Positions 13,029 through 18,870 of a DNA stretch of 18,870 bases are shown piece by piece; the first letter of the stretch is position 1; every line of letters begins with the position of its first letter. Under the pieces are notes generated by a model, which was not told the origin of the DNA, did not search any database, and saw nothing but the letters and a program-made list of their open reading frames with translations. The position numbers and the translations under genes are program-made. Source of the stretch: an uncultured Anaerolineaceae bacterium (GTDB lineage: Bacteria > Chloroflexota > Anaerolineae > Anaerolineales > Anaerolineaceae); contig CALCNO010000033.1 of NCBI GenBank assembly GCA_937897615.1, positions 1-18,870 on the forward strand, in the 5' to 3' direction.

Positions 13029-13300
13029 CGTCTTCTCTCCTCAGCGTTGCCCGAGAAGGGAAGACGGCGGACCCGTATCTGGTGAAAATTTATCGGGCGC
13101 GAAAGATCAACCAAATTGTTGGGGCGGCAATGATCGCTCCCTGGGAAGTAGATCTGATCAGCGGAGACTGGCTGGAGGTATTTTTGGCTTTTGATGAAGA
13201 TCTGCCAGTGATGCAAACCATAGTAGATGGACAAAAAAAACAGGAAGCCTCCTGGCTGCATCGTAATGGGTATCGTAACTATCTGAAAGGTCGGCGATGA
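13022..13300 (+). CDS. Frameshift extension of tail assembly chaperone (gpT-like)
   Basis: After a -1 slip at 13016-13022 translation continues as SVTSSLLSVAREGKTADPYL, then IYRARKINQIVGAAMIAPWEVDLI and on to the stop at 13298-13300. This adds 92 residues to the first 131 of the chaperone, for a fusion of about 223. In lambda the T part of GT binds the soluble major tail protein and delivers it to the tape measure; the same role is expected here. Internal initiation is unlikely: the only candidate, GTG at 13082, has no ribosome site. The end overlaps the tape measure start as ATGA. The frame contains an eight-A run (13233-13240). Confidence 0.82.
   Translation, partial: SVTSSLLSVAREGKTADPYLVKIYRARKINQIVGAAMIAPWEVDLISGDWLEVFLAFDEDLPVMQTIVDGQKKQEASWLHRNGYRNYLKGRR
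13029..13066 (+). promoter_or_regulatory. Frameshift-stimulating hairpin, possible pseudoknot
   Basis: CGTCTTCTCT (13029-13038) pairs with AGGGAAGACG (13057-13066) in a 10-bp stem with one G-U. The stem starts six bases after the slippery heptamer, the usual spacing. Loop bases GCCCGA (13049-13054) are exactly complementary to TCGGGC (13093-13098), which could form a pseudoknot. Confidence 0.65.
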
Positions 13301-14964
13301 GTTCTGAATCAGTGATCAACATCGTAATCGCCCTCAAAAAACAGGGCGGCGGGGATAAAGAGGCAATCTCCGACCTGAAGAAGTTAAATCAGACGGTAAA
13401 AGAGTTCACTGGCATAAATTTTGGTGCGGTTACTGCTGTGGGGGCGACAGCAATGGCTTTGCGGACGCTGAAGCAGGTTGCCCAGGAAAGCCTGGCTGTC
13501 ACCAAGGAACTTGGCAACAACGTCGAAACGATCCAACTGAAAACGGGAGATAGCGCGGAGACTACCAGCCGGTTCATCCAGGTGGTGGACGATGAGCGGG
13601 TGTCGTTTGAGACACTGGAAAAAGCGATGGATGCAGCGGCGAAAAAAGGCTACGACGTATCTGTAGCCTCACTGGCCAGAATGTCTGACGAATTCCGCTC
13701 GTTGAAGACCGAACAAGAACAAAGTTTGTTTTTGACCGAGCGTTTCGGAAAGCAAGGGCTCGATTTTGAGCGGGTGATGAAACTTGGCAGCGCGGCGATC
13801 TATCAAAAAATGGGGGCGGTTTCTGACAGCCTGGTGATGGACGAAGAAGCAATTGCTGTTACGGTGGAATTCCAGGAATCGATTGATGCCTGGAACGATT
13901 CCCTAGATGGTGTGAAGAACAAGATTGGTAAAGAATTGATGCCTGTTGTGGGCGATTTTGCGCTCGTGATGGCCGATTTGGTTGAAAAGTCAAATCAAGG
14001 AGAGGCGTCATTTATCAAGTGGGAAGCTATTTTGGCTCCTCTGGCACCGGTGATTGCGGCTGTGGTGTATAGCGCAAAGGCGCTTAGTTTGGCTGTAGGT
14101 GCAGACGCCGATAAGTTGCGAAAACAGGCGGCGGAAGCTGAAAGCACCAGTTGGGCGATGGAGAATTACAAAACTACCGTAAGGCAAACTTATGATTATC
14201 TGGACAATGGACTAAACCCGTCCCTTGATGCTGCCGCCGAAAGATGGGGTTCACTGGCCATGCAAGAAGAGTATGCTGCCAATAAGGCCCAGGGGGTGCT
14301 GGCAACAGTTCAGATGGCGGACAAAGATATTCTTTCGCTGACGCAAAAGCTGATGGATGCATATGAAAAAGAAGCCGACGAAAAAGAAATGGCTACCAAG
14401 CGCATTATTCTGGCTTATGTTGAACAAAAACTCGCAGCCGAAGGTTATACCGATGTTGAAATGAACTATATCATCACTCTGGCGGAGCAGTGGGGGATTT
14501 ATTCAAGTACAGTGGCCGATCAGGCCAGATTTATCATCCAACAGGCAGGTTTGATTAGCGACGCGCTGGCGGGAATTCCGAAAGAGATCACAGTTTCCAT
14601 CGCGATGATCCAAAGTGGCACAGTCGATCTGAACGGGTACTCGATGGGTAGTGAGAGCAGTACTACCACCACGGCAGGAGGTAGTGTGTTCACCGGATAC
14701 ATCGATCCGGCCACTGGCAAAAAACAATATCGTGATCCTGATGGCTCCTATTCCTACCGGGCGCGCGGCGGGCCTGTGTACGCTGGAGAATCGTATATCG
14801 TTGGCGAACTGGGGCGCCCGGAAGTGTTTGTTCCATCTCAAAACGGCATGATCATCCCAAACGACAAGGCTTTTGGTGGCGGCACGATCATCAACAATTT
14901 CTACGGGCTGAGTGTGGACGAGGTGATGCGGCGGCTGCAGGCACAGGGGGCAGGAAGATTATGA
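13297..14964 (+). CDS. Tape measure protein
   Basis: The tape measure fills the tail tube and sets its length; about 0.15 nm per residue would give a tail near 83 nm for 555 residues. The sequence is mostly helix. The N-terminus has I.IVIALKKQGGGDKEAISDLKKL and a small Ala/Gly-rich segment, a hydrophobic stretch (ILAPLAPVIAAVVYSAKAL) lies near 243-265, and long charged helices follow. The C-terminus changes to Gly/Ser/Thr-rich with RARGGPVYAGESYIVGELG and RPEVFVP, a known end block of tape measure proteins. No peptidase motif was seen. It starts at an ATGA overlap with the chaperone extension and ends in one with the hub gene. The composition is AT-richer than flanking head and hub genes. Confidence 0.92.
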   Translation: MSSESVINIVIALKKQGGGDKEAISDLKKLNQTVKEFTGINFGAVTAVGATAMALRTLKQVAQESLAVTKELGNNVETIQLKTGDSAETTSRFIQVVDDERVSFETLEKAMDAAAKKGYDVSVASLARMSDEFRSLKTEQEQSLFLTERFGKQGLDFERVMKLGSAAIYQKMGAVSDSLVMDEEAIAVTVEFQESIDAWNDSLDGVKNKIGKELMPVVGDFALVMADLVEKSNQGEASFIKWEAILAPLAPVIAAVVYSAKALSLAVGADADKLRKQAAEAESTSWAMENYKTTVRQTYDYLDNGLNPSLDAAAERWGSLAMQEEYAANKAQGVLATVQMADKDILSLTQKLMDAYEKEADEKEMATKRIILAYVEQKLAAEGYTDVEMNYIITLAEQWGIYSSTVADQARFIIQQAGLISDALAGIPKEITVSIAMIQSGTVDLNGYSMGSESSTTTTAGGSVFTGYIDPATGKKQYRDPDGSYSYRARGGPVYAGESYIVGELGRPEVFVPSQNGMIIPNDKAFGGGTIINNFYGLSVDEVMRRLQAQGAGRL

Positions 14965-16976
14965 CGAACCCCAACGACACTATTGCCCTGCAGATCCTAC
15001 TGGATGGCGAAGATATTACCAGCAAAGTTGACCTGAGCGAACAGCCGGTCACGGTGACCAGCGCCATCGACGAGGAGCTGGACACACTGGACATGCTGGT
15101 GCAGCACGACAGCGGGCTGGAGCTGCACGGTTGGCAGGATGTGCAGGTTCTGGACGGCGAGGAGGTGGTCTTCGGCGGGCTGACGATCAGCGACAATCAG
15201 CGCGGTGGCAGAAACGCGGCCAAAAACGACCGGCAAATTGGCGCGGTGGACTACGGGGCGTACCTGGAAAAGGTTTACGTGAGCCAATTGTTCACCGATA
15301 AAACCGATAAAGAAATCCTGGCGGAAATCTTTGTCGGGTCCAGCGACCTGGCAGAGTACGACGGTGAAACCTGCGTGGTGGCGGTACGCACCATCCCGCG
15401 GGTGAAGTTCAGCCGTAAACCGGTGCGGGATGTGCTCAACTGGCTGTGCGAACAGTCTGGCGGGCACTGGTATGTAGACTACGAGAAAAAGCTGCACTAC
15501 TGGGGCGAGGTGGAGTACCGCTCCCCATACGATGTGGATCGCGACCCAACTGCGGCAGGGTGCGAGACGGTGGAGGGGGTGACCGTCAACAAGGACGCGG
15601 CGGGGGTGGTCAACATCGTGGAGGTGGTGGGAGGGAAGGCGCCGGGGGCGGATAAGACCTTTATCTACTCTCCAGGCACCATCGCGGTGGAGCTGCCACT
15701 GGGAAAGCGCATCATCCCCCAGGACGGGGAAGCCAAGATCGCGGTGCGGCGCAATGACGGCGGTGCGACAACTAACCTGATCATCAACCCCAGCTTCGAG
15801 ACCAACATCAGCGACGGGTGGACGCAGTACCAGGCGGGGAGCGGGGGAACGTGGACGCAGGATACGGCGAAATATGCCAAAGGTTTGAAATCGCTGAAGA
15901 TCAAAGCCGGGACGGCGGTGACCGTGCTGCAGGGGCAGAACATCACACTGAACCCGGGGGAAACGCTGACGGTGCAGGCGCGGGTGTGGTGTGCCACGGC
16001 GGCCAAGGCGGCAGTGGTGATCTGGGATGTGGGCAACAGCCTGAACCGCGGCGAATGCTACAACCGGAAAGCCAACGCCTGGGAGCTGGTGACCACCGGC
16101 TACTACAACGACACCGGTGCAGCACTGACGCTGCGCTGCGAACTCTACAACAACGCCAACGACTCCACCACGCTGGCCTACTATGATGCAATCCAGGCTG
16201 AAAAACTGGCCTGGCCGAGCGATTACTGCGACGGCTCACTGGGTACCGGCTACGCCTGGACGGGAACGGCGAATAACTCGACTTCCACACGGGTGAATAT
16301 GCCGATTTGGACCACGTTGAGCGTGAAGACCGGCAACCAGGACACATTGAGTGCGCGTGACGAGGTGCTGTACTTCGATGGCGACGGGCACCTGCAGCAG
16401 GAAACTTTCTGGCCGATGGTGACAAACGCGGTGGAGGTGGACGGGCGCGAAGAAGTGCCGGTGCGGGTGGTGGTGCGCAACTACGCCAGCTATGCGTTCT
16501 ACGGGCGCTGGCTAAAAACGGTGATCGATGACTCAAGCATCGTTGACGCCAAGGTGGCACGCATGCGGGGGGCTACCGAGCTGGCAAAAAACTCGCTGGA
16601 ATCCGTGGCGATCGGGTACGATGTGCGCCAGCCGGGGCTGCGGGCGGGGATGACGCAAAACATTCATCTGCCACACCGCAACCTGGATGGGGATTACCTG
16701 ATCCAGCGGGTGACGACCTCGATCATGGCGGGCGGGAAGATCCTCAGTCATGTGGATCTGGGGGCAGCTGATAAAAGCCTGGTGAAGCTGCTGCTGCGGT
16801 TGAAGCGCGAGCTGCCCGGCAGCTCCGACCTCACTGAGGATGAAATCCTCGACAACATCCTCGACGCGGTGGACAACATCACGGTAGTGGATGGCGGCGC
16901 CACAGTGGTGGGCAGCGACGGCCCGTACCTGTGGGACGTGGCCAGGTGGGACTACTCTAAATTTTCCGAGGAGTGA
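14961..16976 (+). CDS. Tail hub/tail-associated protein with carbohydrate-binding-like insertion
   Basis: The 671-residue protein follows the tape measure, where the tip hub (tail-associated, gp27-like or Tal N-terminal type) is coded. The first 220 residues are beta-rich with a helical YVSQLFTDKTDKEILAEIF and RKPVRDVLNWLCEQSGGHWYVDYEKKLHYWG block, typical of siphovirus hubs. Residues about 271-443 look like a family 4/9-type carbohydrate-binding beta-sandwich: NLIINPSFETNISDGWTQY, GLKSLKIKAG, LTVQARVWC, and YYDAIQAEKLAWPSDYCDG. Hub-like sequence then resumes (YGRWLKTVIDDSSIVD to MTQNIHLPHRNLDGDYLIQRV). The domain is thus an insertion that may contact surface glycans of the host. The tail end (GSDGPYLWDVARWDYSKF) is short. 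It begins with an ATGA overlap. Confidence 0.82.
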   Translation: MTNPNDTIALQILLDGEDITSKVDLSEQPVTVTSAIDEELDTLDMLVQHDSGLELHGWQDVQVLDGEEVVFGGLTISDNQRGGRNAAKNDRQIGAVDYGAYLEKVYVSQLFTDKTDKEILAEIFVGSSDLAEYDGETCVVAVRTIPRVKFSRKPVRDVLNWLCEQSGGHWYVDYEKKLHYWGEVEYRSPYDVDRDPTAAGCETVEGVTVNKDAAGVVNIVEVVGGKAPGADKTFIYSPGTIAVELPLGKRIIPQDGEAKIAVRRNDGGATTNLIINPSFETNISDGWTQYQAGSGGTWTQDTAKYAKGLKSLKIKAGTAVTVLQGQNITLNPGETLTVQARVWCATAAKAAVVIWDVGNSLNRGECYNRKANAWELVTTGYYNDTGAALTLRCELYNNANDSTTLAYYDAIQAEKLAWPSDYCDGSLGTGYAWTGTANNSTSTRVNMPIWTTLSVKTGNQDTLSARDEVLYFDGDGHLQQETFWPMVTNAVEVDGREEVPVRVVVRNYASYAFYGRWLKTVIDDSSIVDAKVARMRGATELAKNSLESVAIGYDVRQPGLRAGMTQNIHLPHRNLDGDYLIQRVTTSIMAGGKILSHVDLGAADKSLVKLLLRLKRELPGSSDLTEDEILDNILDAVDNITVVDGGATVVGSDGPYLWDVARWDYSKFSEE

Positions 16977-16978
16977 GG

Positions 16979-17512
16979 ATGATCGATAGCGGTGTGAGTG
17001 TGGTGACGGTGAAAGGGCGGGTGCGCCTGAGTGCGTTCCGGCCAGGGGTGATCGACGGGATGCTGGCGCATGGGTGCAGCCTGGCGCAAGCCATCAAAAA
17101 GGCCAGTGTGATGGAGCTGGAAACGTACCGGCTGGAGGTACCCAACCTGGTGACGAACGTGGGCAAGCAGTTCATGGCGCGGCGGATCACCGGTGAGGAG
17201 GGTACGGGATTGACCTACCTGGCGCTGGGCACGGGAACCACGGCGCCGGCAGTGAACGACACCATGCTGGCCAGCGAGAGCGTGCGCAAACTGCTTACCG
17301 AGTGCGAGCAGGGCGACCAGAACTTCTATTCCAGCGTGTATATGCTGGCGAGCCAGTGCTCGTTTGCGATCAAAGAGGGCGGATTGTTCGGCGGTGACCT
17401 GGCGACGGCGGCGGCCAACAGCGGGGCGATGCTGGCGCGCTTCCTCCTTGATTTTGACAACAGCGTCTTGCAGCAGGATTTGACGATCCAGCACACAGGA
17501 GAGATTCTATGA
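16979..17512 (+). CDS. Distal tail structural protein
   Basis: This 177-residue protein has the pattern NLVTNVGKQFMARRITGE, then TYLALGTGTTAPAVNDTMLASESVRK, and a beta-rich end, a series found in phage baseplate and tail-fibre-connector proteins (the GTG...P...D..L..E block is recurrent). It lies between the hub and the beta-rich tip proteins. The ATG at 16979 follows the hub stop by two bases and is preceded by GAGGAGTGAGG; the in-frame GTG at 16973 would lengthen it by two residues. Exact role is not known: probably part of the tip that connects hub and adhesins. Confidence 0.7.
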   Translation: MIDSGVSVVTVKGRVRLSAFRPGVIDGMLAHGCSLAQAIKKASVMELETYRLEVPNLVTNVGKQFMARRITGEEGTGLTYLALGTGTTAPAVNDTMLASESVRKLLTECEQGDQNFYSSVYMLASQCSFAIKEGGLFGGDLATAAANSGAMLARFLLDFDNSVLQQDLTIQHTGEIL

Positions 17513-18192
17513 GCGCAGGTATTCCGATTTCACCCAATGCGGACATCAGAAGTTCTGAGTTGAAGGGGTTGGCGGAGATTCCTAACAGCAGCGCTTACTT
17601 GACCCCGACCACGAGCTACCAGACGCTGGTGAGCGCGCCGGCGAGCGGGGTGCGGCGGGTGAACCAGATCGTGCTAAAAAACATCGATGCCAGCGTGACG
17701 ACCGTATTTTCTTTCAAACTGGTGCGCAGCGGCACGGACTACGTGGTGGTGCAATTCCAGCTGGCGCCGGGGGAGAAGTTTGTGCTGACATTCCCGTGGC
17801 TGCTGGCCTCCACGGACTCCATCGAGGCCAAGGTGGCGGCGGCCTGCTCCGGGTTGATCGAAGCGGGGTACGTGACCTGGCTGGGCGGCATGGGGGTGGC
17901 GAACTTCACCGGCACGAGCTGGGCGGATGTGCTGACCGTGCCGGCGGGGAAAACCTACTCGATGCTGGGAGTGGTGATCCAGAACTCCTACACCAACACC
18001 CAGGTAGTGAGCCTGCAGGTGCTGAACGGCAGCAACGCGGTGATGTACGGCGATGCGCGTACACTGGCACCCGGTGGGGTGTGGTTTGTGGGCCTGCCGA
18101 TGGTGCTGGGAAGCGGGTGGAGAGTGCAGGTAAAGCACGGCGCGGCCAGTTATACCGGCAGTGCGGTAGCAAGTTGGATTGAGGTGCCATGA
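17509..18192 (+). CDS. Beta-rich tail tip protein with internal duplication
   Basis: The 227-residue protein seems to be two copies of one beta-sandwich domain. The first (about 28-123) has TSYQTLVSAPASGVRRVNQIVLKN, FQLAPGEKFVLTFP, ACSGLIEAGYVTW. The second (about 131-226) has TSWADVLTVPAGKTYSMLGVVIQN, RTLAPGGVWFVGLP, HGAASYTGSAVASWIEV. The order of elements is the same in both. No signal peptide or catalytic motif is seen. Domains of this type often form trimeric tip or fibre parts. It starts with an ATGA overlap with the upstream gene and ends with ATGA into the next, so all three tip genes are translationally coupled. Confidence 0.7.
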   Translation: MSAGIPISPNADIRSSELKGLAEIPNSSAYLTPTTSYQTLVSAPASGVRRVNQIVLKNIDASVTTVFSFKLVRSGTDYVVVQFQLAPGEKFVLTFPWLLASTDSIEAKVAAACSGLIEAGYVTWLGGMGVANFTGTSWADVLTVPAGKTYSMLGVVIQNSYTNTQVVSLQVLNGSNAVMYGDARTLAPGGVWFVGLPMVLGSGWRVQVKHGAASYTGSAVASWIEVP

Positions 18193-18870
18193 TGATGAAC
18201 TCAGTGTACTACGATCCTGTTTACTTCGATGCAGAGTGGGGGCTGCATCACCTGGTGCGGCGTATCGTGGGGGCGGTGTACTCCGGGTTAACCGAGCTGG
18301 CGCGGCACTTTACGAAGATATTGGATTTCATCCTTACCCCCAAAGGGGTAGTGATTGAGAATATCTGGACCGGATTTACAACCGTCACAAGCAGTTTGAC
18401 GATTCCTATCACGGTGAGTACCGCAAATAATAAATATGTTGTAGTGGCAATTAGCACGGTTACTGGTTCAGTTGGTACGTGCACACTCAACGGCGCAGCG
18501 ATGACGCTGCTGGCAGGAACAAATACCAACCGAGGTGTCTATCTCTACGGGATTGTGCCATCTACTACTGGGATGCAGAATTTGTCATTTTCCACATCGT
18601 CAAATGTCAACCGGGCGGTGGTTTGGGAGTGCTCAGGAGTAAACCAAACCACTCCGACACTTGATTCGCAGACTGCCACGAGCGCATCTGTCGCCTCTAT
18701 CTCCACGCCGTCGATGACTTGTTCTCCGTATGGGATGATTTTAGAGGCGGCTGACTTTGCGAGTGGAACGATCACCCCCTCAAACGGGCAAACTCCGGTG
18801 GTGGTGAACTCGATCAACTCCGGTGCGTCTTTTCGGCCGAGTGGCGCAACCCAAGTGGAATCCTGGGGAA
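18189..18870 (+). CDS. Adhesin-like tail protein (3' partial)
   Basis: An ATG at 18189 overlaps the upstream stop as ATGA (three ATGs in a row, so the exact start is open) and the frame runs open to the right edge for at least 227 residues. After a helical start (VYYDPVYFDAEWGLHHLVRR, then LTELARHFTKILDFIL) comes a Ser/Thr-rich beta region: SSLTIPITVSTANNKYVVVA, TCTLNGAAMTLLAG, GVYLYGIVPSTTG, and NRAVVWECSGVNQTTPT. That order (strand, G..A.T...., Y..VP..G, SGV.QTTP) is a beta-sandwich often seen in surface and tail-fibre proteins. It is probably a receptor-contacting or fibre protein. The base composition becomes less GC-rich from about 18290. Confidence 0.75.
   Translation, partial: MMMNSVYYDPVYFDAEWGLHHLVRRIVGAVYSGLTELARHFTKILDFILTPKGVVIENIWTGFTTVTSSLTIPITVSTANNKYVVVAISTVTGSVGTCTLNGAAMTLLAGTNTNRGVYLYGIVPSTTGMQNLSFSTSSNVNRAVVWECSGVNQTTPTLDSQTATSASVASISTPSMTCSPYGMILEAADFASGTITPSNGQTPVVVNSINSGASFRPSGATQVESWG

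Noticed and set aside
13233..13240. Eight-A run in the chaperone extension, also a possible slippery site
   Set aside because: The -1 frame ends at TAA 13264-13266, so no useful product results. It is a spot where a sequencing length error could matter, but the frame is intact as given.
12677..13261. Minus-strand open frame of 194 codons
   Set aside because: It is antisense to both chaperone frames, without ribosome site or domain, and the frameshift explanation on the + strand accounts for the region.
15943..16560. Minus-strand open frame of 205 codons opposite the hub
   Set aside because: Arg/Ser/Pro-rich product typical of antisense frames in GC-rich DNA; the hub protein is well supported.
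1..18870. CRISPR array, tRNA genes, rRNA, insertion sequences, integrase or attachment sites
   Set aside because: No spaced direct repeats, no cloverleaf-like sequence, no transposase or recombinase motif and no duplicated core site were seen by eye.

Overview
The window is part of the genome of a tailed, long-tailed (siphovirus-type) double-stranded DNA phage or a prophage with an HK97-type capsid. The gene order from terminase to distal tail is classic: HNH nuclease, small and large terminase, portal, ClpP-type prohead protease, HK97-fold major capsid, decoration-like protein, head-tail connector, gp10-like and tail-terminator-like proteins, major tail protein, frameshifted tail chaperone, tape measure, tail hub, distal tail and adhesin proteins. 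No integrase, host gene or attachment site is visible, so virus and prophage cannot be told apart. The host cannot be fixed from the sequence. The base composition is moderately GC-rich and starts follow strong GGAGG-type ribosome sites. The small DNA-binding and four-helix membrane proteins recall phage genes I associate with Chloroflexota (Anaerolineae) genomes, but that is a weak, memory-based inference.

Layout. Positions 1-1212 (+) hold the end of an early-type cluster: a replication-initiator-like protein whose C-terminus resembles the DnaA N-terminal domain, a small zinc-ribbon protein and a stand-alone LuxR-type helix-turn-helix protein. Positions 1214-1805 (-) carry an inverted two-gene island: a zinc-finger protein and a 41-residue single-pass membrane protein. 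Positions 1806-1956 form a divergent control region. It has a sigma-70-like promoter whose -10 lies inside a perfect inverted repeat (candidate operator), followed about 50 bp later by an intrinsic terminator ahead of the first late gene. From 1957 to the right edge everything is on the + strand, mostly with ATGA-type stop/start overlaps, as one long late operon. It begins with a holin-like membrane protein and a membrane-anchored coiled-coil protein, then packaging, head, tail and host-contact genes. The last gene runs off the right edge.

The genes form one virion-assembly programme: the terminase and HNH nuclease cut and pump DNA through the portal, the protease matures the capsid, the connector, gp10-like and terminator proteins join head and tail, and the chaperone pair, tape measure and major tail protein build the tube. 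A hub with an inserted carbohydrate-binding-like domain and several beta-rich proteins make the tip.

The most notable signals are: the operator-promoter-leader-terminator module ahead of the late operon; a -1 frameshift site (A AAA AAA) in the tail chaperone gene with a correctly spaced hairpin and possible pseudoknot; a 27-codon gene hidden between the HNH and small terminase genes; a connector protein in which one small beta domain appears inserted inside another copy of itself; a perfect palindrome in an AT-richer linker of the initiator-like gene (possible internal origin); and a perfect hairpin just after the capsid gene.
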